From positions 496,001 through 560,000 of the forward strand of contig NZ_JARRIR010000002.1 of NCBI RefSeq assembly GCF_029601685.1: 64,000 bases of DNA, written 5' to 3'. Positions within the stretch are counted from its first letter, which is position 1, and every line of letters begins with the position of its first letter. This document shows, piece after piece, positions 42,318 to 53,236 of this stretch. Below the pieces are notes generated by a model that did no database searches, was not told the DNA's origin, and was given only the letters and a program-made list of their open reading frames with translations. This stretch comes from Metarhizobium sp017305935. GTDB lineage: Bacteria > Pseudomonadota > Alphaproteobacteria > Rhizobiales > Rhizobiaceae. The translations under genes and the position numbers were made by a program.

Positions 42318-44141
42318 TCAGGCAGCCCGGCGCTGTCCTGGCTGCACCCGTGCGCCGTCCGAGAGACGGAAATTGCCGATGAGGCGCATCAGCTCGTTGC
42401 TCTCCTGTGTCAGTGTCTGGCTGGCGGCATTGGTTTCCTCAACCATGGCGGCGTTGCGCTGGGTCATCTGGTCCATCTGGTTGACGGCGGTATTGACCTC
42501 CGCAAGCCCGACCGACTGCTCCCGCGCCGACATGGCGATCGATTCCACCTGGGCGTTCACCTGGTTGACCAGCGTCTCGATTTCGCCGAGCGCCTCGCCG
42601 GTGGAGCGCACCAGCGCCACGCCATTGCCGACCTCGTCGGCGGAATTGCTGATCAGCCCCTTGATTTCCTTGGCCGCCTGCGCCGAGCGCTGGGCAAGCT
42701 CTCGCACCTCCTGCGCCACCACGGCGAAGCCGCGCCCGGCTTCGCCCGCGCGCGCCGCCTCGACCCCGGCATTCAGGGCAAGAAGATTGGTCTGGAAAGC
42801 GATCTCGTCGATGACGCCGATGATCTGGCCGATGCGGTTCGACGCCTCCTCGATGCGGCTCATCGCCGCCACCGCATCGCGCACGATGGCGCCGGAGCGA
42901 CCGGCACTGCTGCGGGTCTCGCCGACCATGCGGCTGGCTTCCGCCGCCCGCTCGGAAGTGCTGCGCACCGTCGCGGTGATCTCGTCGAGGGCGGCGGCCG
43001 TTTCCTCCAGCGAGGCGGCCTGCTGCTCGGTGCGCTGCGAGAGATTGTTGGCGGCTTCCGAAATGCCGGCGGCGCTGCCGTTCACCACCTCGGTCGATTG
43101 CGAAATGGCGCAGATGACGTCGCGAAGCGCTGCAACGGCGCGGTTGAAATCGTCGCGCAGCTTCGAATAATCGGCGGGGATGGCGCCGATGGCGGCGGTG
43201 AGATCGCCGGCAGCCAGCCGCTCCAGCGCCTGGCCGACCGCCTGCATGGCATGGGCCTGGCCCTCAGCGACGGATTGCTGAATGTGTTCGCTGCGGGCGC
43301 GCTCGTTGTCCAGCCGCTCCTGCTGCGCCTTTTCGCGGCCGCGCAGGTCGACGCGTTCGCGCACGCTGTCGCGCAGCACCGACAGAACCTTCGCCATTTC
43401 GCCGATCTCGTCGCCGCGATCGGTTTCGGGAACCTCCGCCTCCAGCTTTTCCTGCGAAATCGACTGCATCGAGCGCTTCAGCCGCTCGACCGGGCCCACG
43501 ACGCTGCGCACGATCGCCACGGCCGCCAGCGACACGGCAAGCGCGCAGCAGAGGAAGATGATGCCGGCCTGCAGCATATTGGCGCGAAACAGCGCATCGA
43601 GATCGTCGGCATAGACGCCGGTGCCGACCACCCAGCCCCAGGGCTCGAAACCGGCGACATGCGAATATTTCAGCACCGGCTCCTCGAAGCCGGGCTTCGG
43701 CCAATAATAATCGACGAAGCCTTCGCCGGTGGCGCTCGCTTTCACCGCCTTGACGAATTCCTGGAAGATGTGCTTGCCGGTCGGGTCGGCCATGCCGGAC
43801 TGGTCGGTGCCGTCCATTTCCGGCTTGATCGGATGCATGACGATGCCGGCCTTCATGTCGTTGATCCAGAAATAGCCGCTCTTTTCGTAGCGCAGCGCCC
43901 GCACCGCATCCTTGGCCCGCGCCTGCGCCTCCTCGCGCGAGATCGTGCCGGCCGTTTCAAGCCCATGGAAGAAAGTGAACAACGTCAGGATGTTTTCATC
44001 GAGCGCCTTCAGCTTGGCCTTGCGCTCGGCGACCATGGCGCCCTGGTAATGGTGGAGCGAATAGGCCATGGACCCGAGAAAGCCGGCCAGCGCCAGTCCC
44101 ACGAGCAGATACAATCGCGCCGAAAGTCTCAAAGTCTTCAT
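42318..44141 (-). CDS. Methyl-accepting chemotaxis protein with a Cache sensor
   Basis: A 607-residue chemoreceptor. First span about 8-28, a periplasmic single-Cache domain (about 35-185: YEKSGYFWINDMKAGIVMHP, FVDYYWPKPGFEEPVLKYSH, GWVVGTGVYADD), a second span about 191-213, HAMP about 214-266, then a second HAMP-like stretch and the signalling helices (about 350-590) with the CheA-contact hairpin FQTNLLALNAGVEAARAG then GRGFAVVAQEVRELAQRS. The short-chain ligand type cannot be read. The start at 44141 coincides with the first span; the open frame upstream is unlike coding. It is a single gene. Confidence 0.92.
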   Translation of the reverse strand: MKTLRLSARLYLLVGLALAGFLGSMAYSLHHYQGAMVAERKAKLKALDENILTLFTFFHGLETAGTISREEAQARAKDAVRALRYEKSGYFWINDMKAGIVMHPIKPEMDGTDQSGMADPTGKHIFQEFVKAVKASATGEGFVDYYWPKPGFEEPVLKYSHVAGFEPWGWVVGTGVYADDLDALFRANMLQAGIIFLCCALAVSLAAVAIVRSVVGPVERLKRSMQSISQEKLEAEVPETDRGDEIGEMAKVLSVLRDSVRERVDLRGREKAQQERLDNERARSEHIQQSVAEGQAHAMQAVGQALERLAAGDLTAAIGAIPADYSKLRDDFNRAVAALRDVICAISQSTEVVNGSAAGISEAANNLSQRTEQQAASLEETAAALDEITATVRSTSERAAEASRMVGETRSSAGRSGAIVRDAVAAMSRIEEASNRIGQIIGVIDEIAFQTNLLALNAGVEAARAGEAGRGFAVVAQEVRELAQRSAQAAKEIKGLISNSADEVGNGVALVRSTGEALGEIETLVNQVNAQVESIAMSAREQSVGLAEVNTAVNQMDQMTQRNAAMVEETNAASQTLTQESNELMRLIGNFRLSDGARVQPGQRRAA

Positions 44142-44359
44142 CCCGCAGCCCCGGTAACACCATACGCCACGGCGCCGCGCATCATCCCGATCGCGCAACG
44201 GACGCCGTAACCTCAAAACATCGCCGCCCCCGTCCCGGAACGAGCCGGGCGGAAAGGCAGCCTTGGCAAAAGGGTGAAGCGAGCCTGTTAAATTTGACTG
44301 AACGCAACTCCGAAGCGGCCTCCCCATATTTGGGGAGGCGACTGGAGATCGGGCAAGAT

Positions 44360-45112
44360 TCAATCGGCGAGTGTGAGCACCAGCGGCCCGTTGCGCGTGG
44401 CGACCAGCGTGTGCTCGAATTGCACGGTCGGAGCGCGCGGCTCGCTGAACAGCGTCCAGGCATCGCCATCGCCATCCTCGGCCCAATGGCCGCCGAGCGA
44501 CAGGAAGGGCTCGATGGTGAACACCAGCCCCTCGGTCATGATCCGCGTCTCGTCCGGATCCGGCCAGGTGGAAAGCTCCTGCGGCTCCTCGTGCAGCGAC
44601 CGGCCGATGCCGTGGCTGGCGAGGTTGGCGATCAGCGTATAGCGGTTCTTCGCCGCAAAGGCGCCGATGGCATTGCCAATCCTGGCCAGAGGCTCGCCGG
44701 TCTTCACCTGGTTGACGCCGAGCCAGAGGGCACGCTTGCCGTCGCGCACCAGCCGTTCGACCTTCTTGGTGATCGGCGGCACGGCGAAGGACGAGCCGGT
44801 ATCGGAAAAGAAGCCGTCCTTGACCGCGGAGACGTCGATATTGACGAGATCGCCGGCCTGGATGACCCGCGAGCCCGGAATGCCGTGGGCGACTTCCTCG
44901 TTCACGCTGATGCAGGTGGCGCCCGGAAACTGGTAGCAGACCTCCGGCGCCGATTGCGCGCCGTTGTCTTCCAGGAACCGGCGGCCGATATCGTCGAGCT
45001 CTTTCGTGGTGATGCCCGGCTCCAGCGCGCCGGCCATGGTCTGGACGGCGGCGGCGCAGATGCGGCCGATATCCTTCAGCTTGGTGAGTTCGTCTTCGCT
45101 CGATATGACCAT
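44360..45112 (-). CDS. map: Methionine aminopeptidase, type I
   Basis: A 250-residue metalloprotease that removes N-terminal Met. The five metal ligands and catalytic His are recognisable: His in VNEEVAHGIPG, Asp in LVNIDVSAVKDGFFSD (two), His in LASHGIGRSLHEEP, Glu in VFTIEPF and Glu in TVQFEHTL. The sequence ASHGIGR replaces the CGHGIGR common in the housekeeping enzyme, and the protein is about 25 residues shorter than the usual rhizobial Map. It may therefore be a second, accessory Map. It is followed by no operon partner. Confidence 0.92.
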   Translation of the reverse strand: MVISSEDELTKLKDIGRICAAAVQTMAGALEPGITTKELDDIGRRFLEDNGAQSAPEVCYQFPGATCISVNEEVAHGIPGSRVIQAGDLVNIDVSAVKDGFFSDTGSSFAVPPITKKVERLVRDGKRALWLGVNQVKTGEPLARIGNAIGAFAAKNRYTLIANLASHGIGRSLHEEPQELSTWPDPDETRIMTEGLVFTIEPFLSLGGHWAEDGDGDAWTLFSEPRAPTVQFEHTLVATRNGPLVLTLAD

Positions 45113-45137
45113 GATCGCTAACCGCCCTGCTGAAACA

Positions 45138-46205
45138 TCATGCTTCGGCTTTTGCGGGTTGCGGCGCGTCCGTCAATGCCTTTCTGACCAGCGGCGCGAC
45201 TTTGGTGCCGTAAAGCTCGATGCCGCGCATGATCTGGTCATGCGGCATCAGGCCGATGGCCATTTGCAGCAGGAAACGGTCATTGCCGAAGATTCGGTGA
45301 TGCTCGACGATCTTTTCCGCCACCGTTTCCGGGTCGCCGACGAACAGCGCGCCGCTTGGGGACCGCGCCATGTCGAAATGCATGCGGCTCGTCGGTCCCC
45401 AGCCGCGCTCGCGGCCGATGCGGTTCATCACCTCGGCCTGCGGCCCGTAGAACTGGTCGGCGGCGGCCTCGGTGGTATCGGCGATGAAGCCGTGGACATT
45501 GATGCTGGTCTTCAGCACCGCCGGATCCTGGCCGGCACGCCGCGCAGCCTCGCGGTAGAGATCGAAGAGCGGCGCGAAACGGCGCGGCTCGCCGCCGATG
45601 ATGGCCAGCGCCACCGGCAGGCCATAGGCGCCGGCGCGCGCCACCGATTGCGGCGTGCCGCCGACGGCGATCCAGATCGGCAGCTTCTCCTGCAGCGGGC
45701 GCGGATAGACGCCACGACCATGGATAGCGGCGCGCATCTGCCCTTCCCAGGTGATGACCTCCTCGTCGCGTAGCGCCAGCAGCAGGTCGAGCTTTTCGGA
45801 AAACAGTTCGTCGTAGTCTTCGAGATTGTAGCCGAACAACGGGAAGGACTCGATGAACGAACCGCGCCCGGCCATGATCTCCGCCCGTCCGTCCGAGAGC
45901 AGGTCGAGCGTCGAAAACTGCTGGAACACCCGCACCGGATCGTCCGAGGACAAGACGGTGACGGCGCTGGTCAGGCGGATGCTCTTCGTCTTGACGGCGG
46001 CGGCGGCCAGGATCGTCGCCGGGCTGGAGGCGGCGTAATCCGGCCGGTGATGCTCGCCGAGCCCGAAGACATCGAGCCCCACCTGATCGGCCAGTTCGAT
46101 CTCCTCGAGAAGATTTTTCAGCCGTCGCGCCGCCTCCGGACCCTTGGCGACCGAGGGCGACGGGTCGACATCCGCGAAAGTATACAGACCGAGTTCCATG
46201 GGCAT
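45138..46205 (-). CDS. LLM-class flavin-dependent oxidoreductase
   Basis: A 355-residue luciferase-like monooxygenase with the TIM-barrel pattern typical of the family: ELGLYTFADVDPS at the start, DVFGLGEHHRPDYAASSPA, RLTSAVTVLSSDDPVRVFQQ, and GRAEIMAGRGSFIESFPLFG. It would use reduced FMN from a partner reductase; the substrate is unknown. The start at 46205 has AAAGAGG at good spacing; an ATG six bases later is an alternative. The first ~34 codons of the longer open frame lie in the promoter region. It follows the ECF42 sigma gene by about 105 bp on the same strand. Confidence 0.87.
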   Translation of the reverse strand: MPMELGLYTFADVDPSPSVAKGPEAARRLKNLLEEIELADQVGLDVFGLGEHHRPDYAASSPATILAAAAVKTKSIRLTSAVTVLSSDDPVRVFQQFSTLDLLSDGRAEIMAGRGSFIESFPLFGYNLEDYDELFSEKLDLLLALRDEEVITWEGQMRAAIHGRGVYPRPLQEKLPIWIAVGGTPQSVARAGAYGLPVALAIIGGEPRRFAPLFDLYREAARRAGQDPAVLKTSINVHGFIADTTEAAADQFYGPQAEVMNRIGRERGWGPTSRMHFDMARSPSGALFVGDPETVAEKIVEHHRIFGNDRFLLQMAIGLMPHDQIMRGIELYGTKVAPLVRKALTDAPQPAKAEA

Positions 46206-46310
46206 CCAAACCTCTTTAAACTGAGCCTTGAGATAGGGATGCGCCCCGATTTCGGCAAATATAAAGTCTGGATGGATGGTTTCGAGAAACTGGATGGTAC
46301 GCGCCACAAG

Positions 46311-47564
46311 TCAGGTGGCCGGCAAGCCGTCCTGCTTCAGGCAATCGAGCTGGCGGCGGATATGGGCGGCCTCGGCCGGCGAGCGGGCGAGCGCGATGGC
46401 GCGGTCGAAGGCGATGCGCGCCTCGGCCTTGCGCCCGACCTGCATCAGCAGGTTGCCGCGCAAGCCATGGAAATAGAAATAGCCGTCCAGCGCGTCGGAA
46501 AGCGTCTCGACAAGATCGAGCGCAACCTCGGGCCCTTGCGCCTTGGACATGGCGACCGCCCGGTTCAGCGTCACCACGGGCGAGGGCTGCAGATGTTCCA
46601 GCATGCGGTAGAGCAACTCGATCTGCGGCCAGTCGGTCTCGGCGGCGGTGGCGGCGCGCGCATGCAGGGCGGCGATCGCCGCCTGAAGCTGGTAGGAACC
46701 GGCGTGGCCATGGCGGATCGCCTTTTCGATCAGCACCAGCGCCTCGTCGATCTGCGAACGGTCCCACAGCGCGCGGTTCTGTTCTTCCAGCAGCACGATC
46801 TGGCCGGCCGTATCGAGCCGGGCGGCGCGGCGGGAGGCATGCAGCAGCATCAGCGCCAGCAGGCCCATGATTTCCGGCTCGCCCGGAAACAGGCCGAGCA
46901 GCAGCCGTCCCAGCCGGATCGCCTCATCGGCAAAGGCCGCCGCCTCGCGGGCCGGATCGGCCTGGCTGTAGCCCTCGTTGAAGACGAGATAGATCATGGT
47001 CGAGACGGTGGCGAGCCGTTCGGCACGCGCGTTCACGTCCGGCGTTTCGAAGGCGACGCCGGCGCGGGCGACCTTGGCCTTGGCGCGGGTGATGCGCTGC
47101 TCCATCGCCGCCTCCGACACCAGGAAGGCGCGGGCGATCTCGGAAACGCTCAAGCCCGAGACGATGCGCAGCGCCAGCGCGATCTGCTGCGTCGCCGGCA
47201 GGTCGGGATGGCAGCAGATGAACAGCAGCCGCAGGATGTCGTCGCGATAATTCGAGGCGTCCAGCCGCTCGGCGATATCGGCCTCGGCATCCTCGCGGTC
47301 GGAGATCGTCTCCTCGTCCGGCAGCGCCTGCAACCGGCCGCGCTTGCGGATCTGGTCGACGCCGCTGTTGCGCCCGACAAGGATCAGCCAGGCGGCGGGA
47401 TCGCGCGGCGGGCCCTTGTCCGGCCAGGTCCGCAGGGCACGCAGGCACGCTTCCTGAAACGCTTCCTCCGCGATGTCGAGATCGCGAAAATAGCGTAAGA
47501 GCGCCCCCACCGCCTTGGGACGCGCCGCCGTCAGCGCCGCATCGATCCATGCAATATCGCTCAT
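46311..47564 (-). CDS. ECF42-type RNA polymerase sigma factor with C-terminal extension
   Basis: A 417-residue sigma factor. Residues about 10-180 carry ECF regions 2 and 4 (AEEAFQEACLRALRTWPDKG, SVSEIARAFLVSEAAMEQRI); the remaining ~230 residues form the DUF6596 and TPR-like domain that in ECF42 factors controls activity in place of an anti-sigma protein. Its start overlaps the DGPF gene by 4 bp (47561-47564), the association that defines ECF42. Its target is normally the DGPF gene itself. The signal is not known. Confidence 0.9.
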   Translation of the reverse strand: MSDIAWIDAALTAARPKAVGALLRYFRDLDIAEEAFQEACLRALRTWPDKGPPRDPAAWLILVGRNSGVDQIRKRGRLQALPDEETISDREDAEADIAERLDASNYRDDILRLLFICCHPDLPATQQIALALRIVSGLSVSEIARAFLVSEAAMEQRITRAKAKVARAGVAFETPDVNARAERLATVSTMIYLVFNEGYSQADPAREAAAFADEAIRLGRLLLGLFPGEPEIMGLLALMLLHASRRAARLDTAGQIVLLEEQNRALWDRSQIDEALVLIEKAIRHGHAGSYQLQAAIAALHARAATAAETDWPQIELLYRMLEHLQPSPVVTLNRAVAMSKAQGPEVALDLVETLSDALDGYFYFHGLRGNLLMQVGRKAEARIAFDRAIALARSPAEAAHIRRQLDCLKQDGLPAT

Positions 47565-47935
47565 GATCGGGTCTCTCCGGGGCGAAAGACGTAGAAGGGC
47601 CGGATTTCGTAGGAACTGGAGCCGGGATTGACCGCCGACAATTCCCTGGAGAAGGCGACCGCCTCGTCCAGCGTCTCGAAATCGACAACGTAGAAGCCGA
47701 GCAGCGCCTCCTTGGTCTCGGCAAAGGGGCCGTCGATGACCAGCGGTTCGGTCTTGCCCTTGCGCACCGTGGTCGCTGCCGTCGTCGGCATCAGCCGCCC
47801 GACCGGCCCGAGCTTGCCGGATGCCGCCAGCGGCGCCTGCACGGCCTGCAATTTTTCCATCACTGCCGCCTCTTCTTCCTTGGACCAGGCGAAGACGGTT
47901 TCCTCATGGGCATAACACAGGATCGCATACAGCAT
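47561..47935 (-). CDS. YCII/DGPF-family protein
   Basis: A 124-residue protein with the DGPF motif (VIDGPFAETKEALLGFYVVD) and the YCII-like alpha/beta fold. It begins LYAILCYAHEE. DGPF proteins are the standard partners of ECF42 sigma factors. Their chemistry is unresolved; a role in oxidative detoxification has been suggested for the YCII fold. It is the first gene of the two-gene unit, and the 4-bp overlap couples it to the sigma factor. Confidence 0.9.
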   Translation of the reverse strand: MLYAILCYAHEETVFAWSKEEEAAVMEKLQAVQAPLAASGKLGPVGRLMPTTAATTVRKGKTEPLVIDGPFAETKEALLGFYVVDFETLDEAVAFSRELSAVNPGSSSYEIRPFYVFRPGETRS

Positions 47936-48016
47936 CGAACCACTCCTCTTTGTCGATGACGAAAGGGTAGCGGCTGTGCCGACAGGGCGCAGCAGAAATA
48001 TTTTTGACGGAAAGCC

Positions 48017-48934
48017 TCAGCGCTGGCGCATCGTCAGACGGCCCGCCTGCACGTCGAGCGTCGCCTGCGCGCCATGCAGGATGGCACGATGCCGGATGCC
48101 GTGGCCGACTGGCAGGCCGCCGAGGATCGGCACGTCGAGCGAGGCGAGATGATGGCGCACGATATCGATGGCGTTGACGCGTAACGACAGATCGAAGCCG
48201 ACGAATTGACCGATGGCGATGCCGGCCACCCCATCCAGATGCCCCGCCTTGCGCAGCATGGTCAGCCCGCGATCCAGTTGGCCGCGCTGCATGTTGACCG
48301 CCTCGACGAACAGGATGGCGCCGCGAAGCAACGGCAAAGCCCAGCCGGCCGCCGTCATCAGCATGTCGAGATTACCGCCGATCAGGCGGCCATCGGCTTT
48401 GCCCGAGGTGGTCAGCGCCGCCGTCGCCTCCTGGGAATCGGCCTCGATGACCACGTCGTCATCGCTGGTCAGCATTCGACGGATGGCGTCGCGATCGGCG
48501 GTATCGCCGAGCAGCCCGCCACCGATGCCGATCAGCCGGCAGCGCTTCCAGAGCATCAAGTGCAGAATGGTGATGTCGCTGAAGCCGACCAGTGGCTTGG
48601 GATCGCGTCTCACCGCCTCGAAATCGATGCGATCGGCGATGCGATAGGAGCCCTTGCCGCCGCGCGTGGCAAAGATCGCCCGGACGCCGGGATCGCGGAA
48701 GGCGTCGTCGAGATCGGCAAGCCGGTCTTCGTCACTGCCGGCAAGATAGCCGAGCTTGTCATAGACATGGGCGCCGAAATCGACGGCGAACCCCCATTCC
48801 TTCAACAGCGTCACCTGCCGCATCACCTCCTGCGGCTCGGGCGTGCTTGCCGGCGAGACGAAACGGATGCGGTCGCCCGGCTTGAGCTTGGGCGGCAGAA
48901 GGATGGGATGCGGACGGTCGGCGTGTGATTCCAT
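48017..48934 (-). CDS. LD-carboxypeptidase (peptidase S66)
   Basis: A 305-residue S66-family enzyme of the LdcA/MccF group. The nucleophile Ser lies in KPLVGFSDITILH, the Glu in AILFVEAVNMQ and the His in LPVGHGIRHR. The motif ATRGGKGSYRIADRID precedes the nucleophile, as usual. It trims the terminal D-Ala from murein tetrapeptides in the cytoplasm, or cleaves microcin-like adenylates in MccF-type relatives. No signal peptide. It is a single gene. Confidence 0.9.
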   Translation of the reverse strand: MESHADRPHPILLPPKLKPGDRIRFVSPASTPEPQEVMRQVTLLKEWGFAVDFGAHVYDKLGYLAGSDEDRLADLDDAFRDPGVRAIFATRGGKGSYRIADRIDFEAVRRDPKPLVGFSDITILHLMLWKRCRLIGIGGGLLGDTADRDAIRRMLTSDDDVVIEADSQEATAALTTSGKADGRLIGGNLDMLMTAAGWALPLLRGAILFVEAVNMQRGQLDRGLTMLRKAGHLDGVAGIAIGQFVGFDLSLRVNAIDIVRHHLASLDVPILGGLPVGHGIRHRAILHGAQATLDVQAGRLTMRQR

Positions 48935-48956
48935 ATGCGCAGTCTGCCATGGAAAG

Positions 48957-49001
48957 GACGGCGGAAGGATATGAGATCGTCACCCAAATCTCCGCCGTCC
49001 T
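48957..49001. repeat. Inverted repeat upstream of the LD-carboxypeptidase gene
   Basis: Exact 10-bp arms GGACGGCGGA (48957-48966) and TCCGCCGTCC (48992-49001) with a 25-base loop. It starts 23 bases upstream of the carboxypeptidase start codon and may be part of its leader or a regulator site. Confidence 0.5.
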
Positions 49002-49073
49002 GCTCGGCCTGGTGCCGAGCATCTGAACATGTCCGATATATCCTTTCGTCAATGGCTTATCAGGCATCGGCAG

Positions 49074-49096
49074 ATCCTCGGTACGAGGCCGAGGAT
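49074..49096. repeat. Short palindrome of a rhizobial intergenic repeat type
   Basis: Arms ATCCTCGG (49074-49081) and CCGAGGAT (49089-49096), flanked by GCAG and GACG. I recognise this as a form common in rhizobial and sphingomonad intergenic DNA (often CCTCGGG...CCCGAGGATGAC). Confidence 0.45.
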
Positions 49097-49194
49097 GACG
49101 TTTCGGGGTTGGGAGACGCTTGCGCTACCCACCGGACTTGAATCTTTACAGGAAGTTAAGAAACCGCCGGTAACACCTTGTTAAGACTCCGCAA

Positions 49195-50688
<1,494 letters not shown>

Positions 50689-50914
50689 CATGTCCCTCCC
50701 ATCCGCATGGCTTGACGCCATCTCTCCCACTCGCAAAATTTCAATACGACACAAAAACGAATGTCAAACGAAAATAAAACGCAAATCCACTCCCCGGATT
50801 CGGTTGCAGCGCGTTCTCCATATCACAATTGCCAGCAAGCCGGATTTCATCCTAACCTGCAATCGATTTTGCGCCGCACAGTCGCGGACGCGTTACGCTT
50901 GAATGGAGCATCTC

Positions 50915-51691
50915 ATGACAAGATCAGTCGTCGTCACCGGCTCGACCAGCGGCATCGGCCTCGCCATCGCAAAAGCCTTCGCCGCCGAGGGCGCCAACGT
51001 GGTGCTGAACGGTTTTGGCGCACGCGAGGACATCGACAAGGCGATTGCCGAGGTCGGGGCGCAAGGCGCGGGCCGCGTCGTCTATCACGGCGCCGACATG
51101 ACCAAACCGGCCGAGATCGCCGATCTGATCGCCACGGCGGCCAAGGAATTCGGCGGCCTCGACGTGCTCGTCAACAATGCCGGCATCCAGCATGTCGAGA
51201 AGATCGAGGATTTCCCCATCGAGAAATGGGACCAGATCATCGCCATCAACCTCTCCTCCTCCTTCCACACCATGCGCGCCGCCATTCCCCTGATGAAGGA
51301 GAAGGGCAAGGGCCGGATCGTCAACGTCGCCTCGGCGCATGCGCTGGTCGCCTCGCCGTTCAAGGCGGCCTATGTGGCGGCCAAGCATGGCGTGCTGGGC
51401 CTGACCAAGACGGCGGCCTTGGAACTGGCCGAATTCGGGATTACAGTGAATGCCATCTGCCCCGGTTACGTACTGACCCCGCTTGTGGAAAAGCAGATTC
51501 CCGACACGGCCCGCGCCCGGGGCATCACCGAGGATCAGGTGAAATCCGACGTCATGCTGAAGTTCCAGCCGACCAAGGATTTCGTCAAGGTCGAGGAAGT
51601 GGCTTCGATGGCGCTGTATCTGGCCAGCGACGTGGCGCGCCAGATCACCGGCACGCATATCTCGATTGATGGCGGCTGGTCGGCGCAGTAA
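50915..51691 (+). CDS. bdhA: D-3-hydroxybutyrate dehydrogenase
   Basis: A 258-residue short-chain dehydrogenase. The NAD site is TGSTSGIG (8-15), with NNAG at 87-90, and the catalytic tetrad is Asn112, Ser140, Tyr153 and Lys157 (IVNVASAHALVAS, AAYVAAKHG). It converts D-3-hydroxybutyrate from polyhydroxybutyrate breakdown to acetoacetate. The start at 50915 has a GGAGC site. It is followed after 42 bp by xdhA; the same bdhA-xdhA2-xdhB2 operon is known from Sinorhizobium meliloti, so co-transcription with xanthine dehydrogenase is likely. Confidence 0.94.
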   Translation: MTRSVVVTGSTSGIGLAIAKAFAAEGANVVLNGFGAREDIDKAIAEVGAQGAGRVVYHGADMTKPAEIADLIATAAKEFGGLDVLVNNAGIQHVEKIEDFPIEKWDQIIAINLSSSFHTMRAAIPLMKEKGKGRIVNVASAHALVASPFKAAYVAAKHGVLGLTKTAALELAEFGITVNAICPGYVLTPLVEKQIPDTARARGITEDQVKSDVMLKFQPTKDFVKVEEVASMALYLASDVARQITGTHISIDGGWSAQ

Positions 51692-51733
51692 CCTGAGAAG
51701 AAACGCGAAAATAACAACAAGAACAGGAACGAC

Positions 51734-53200
51734 ATGACCGACGCGATCCGCTTCATCCTCAATGGCGACGATATCACGCTGACTTCCGTCCGGCCGACGG
51801 AAACCCTGCTCGACTATCTTCGCCTGCAGCGCCGGCTGACCGGCACCAAGGAGGGATGCGCGGAAGGCGATTGCGGCGCCTGTACGGTTCTGGTCGGGCG
51901 GCTGGTGGATGGCGTTCTCGTTTACGAGAGCGTCAACGCCTGCATCCGCTTTCTCGCCTCGCTGCACGGCACGCATGTGGTCACCGTCGAGCATCTGGCC
52001 AGCGCGAACGGCGCCCTGCATCCGATCCAGCAGGCGATGGTCGACTGTCACGGCTCGCAATGCGGCTTCTGCACGCCGGGCTTCGTCATGTCGCTCTACG
52101 GGTTGTGGCTGTCGACGGAAAAGCCGACGCGCGCCGATATCGAGCGGGCGCTGCAGGGCAATCTCTGTCGTTGCACGGGTTATGAACCCATCATCCGCGC
52201 CGCCGAGCAGGTGAGCGCCGCCCGCCCCTCCTCGATCTTCGATCCGCTGGAGCGAAACCGCACCGACATCCTCGCCCGCCTGTGGACGCTACGGTCAGGC
52301 GAAACGATCCGCATCGAAACATCAGGCGAAAAGCTGGTCATTCCCGGCACGACCAGCGCGCTGGCCGAGGTGCTGGCCGAGGAGCCGAAGGCGACCATCG
52401 TCGCCGGCTCCACCGATGTCGGGCTGTGGGTCACCAAGCAGATGCGCCCGCTCGGCACCGTCGTCTTCATCAACAACCTTTCGGAGTTGCAGGCGATCCA
52501 TGCCAGCGATCGCGGCATCTCCATCGGCGCCGGCGTCACCTATTCGCAGGCGCTCGATACGCTTTCGACCCATATTCCGGCACTGAAGCCGTTTATCCAT
52601 CGTATCGGCGGCGAGCAGGTGCGCAACATGGGCACCATCGGCGGCAACATCGCCAACGGCTCGCCCATCGGCGACACGCCGCCGCCGCTGATTGCGCTGG
52701 GCAGCAGCGTCAACCTGCATTCGAAAGCCGGCATGCGCATGGTGCCGCTCGATATCTTCTTCATCGACTACGGCAAGCAGGACCGGCGGCCGGACGAATT
52801 CGTCGAAAGCATCTTCGTGCCGCTGCCGCCGGCCGAAAACCATGTCGGCGTCTACAAGATCACCAAACGGCGCGACGAGGATATCTCCGCCGTCTGCGGC
52901 GCCTTCAACCTCTCGCTTGCCGACGACAACACCGTCCGCTCGATCCGCATCGCCTATGGCGGCATGGCCGGCACGCCGAAGCGCGCCCTCTCCGTCGAAG
53001 CCTTTTTACGCGGCAAGCCGTGGACGGAAGAAACGGTGCTGGCCGCCCGCGACCAATTCGACCGCGATTACAAGCCGCTGACCGATTGGCGCGCCAGCGC
53101 GCAATACCGTCAGTTGACGGCGAAAAACCTGCTTTTGCGCTTCTTCCTTGAAAGCACGGGAACGCCGCAGGGCCTGACACGGTTCGAGGAGGTGGCGTGA
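51734..53200 (+). CDS. xdhA: Xanthine dehydrogenase small subunit (Fe-S/FAD)
   Basis: A 488-residue subunit. The N-terminal half binds two [2Fe-2S] clusters: Cys residues in CAEGDCGACTVLVG, then in GSQCGFCTPGFVMSLYG and GNLCRCTGYEPI. The FAD domain starts near 185, with ATIVAGSTDVGLWVTKQ and GGEQVRNMGTIGGNIANGSP. It passes electrons from the Mo centre of XdhB to NAD. It is the second gene of the bdhA-xdhA-xdhB operon, with only 36 bp to xdhB. Confidence 0.96.
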   Translation: MTDAIRFILNGDDITLTSVRPTETLLDYLRLQRRLTGTKEGCAEGDCGACTVLVGRLVDGVLVYESVNACIRFLASLHGTHVVTVEHLASANGALHPIQQAMVDCHGSQCGFCTPGFVMSLYGLWLSTEKPTRADIERALQGNLCRCTGYEPIIRAAEQVSAARPSSIFDPLERNRTDILARLWTLRSGETIRIETSGEKLVIPGTTSALAEVLAEEPKATIVAGSTDVGLWVTKQMRPLGTVVFINNLSELQAIHASDRGISIGAGVTYSQALDTLSTHIPALKPFIHRIGGEQVRNMGTIGGNIANGSPIGDTPPPLIALGSSVNLHSKAGMRMVPLDIFFIDYGKQDRRPDEFVESIFVPLPPAENHVGVYKITKRRDEDISAVCGAFNLSLADDNTVRSIRIAYGGMAGTPKRALSVEAFLRGKPWTEETVLAARDQFDRDYKPLTDWRASAQYRQLTAKNLLLRFFLESTGTPQGLTRFEEVA

Positions 53201-53236
53201 TGACGCCCGCCCGCCGCAAAGAAGGAGACCGATGAC

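Noticed and set aside
48949..49026. A 25-codon plus-strand frame near 48949
   Set aside because: No ribosome site, and its sequence is formed by the arms of an inverted repeat in the carboxypeptidase leader.
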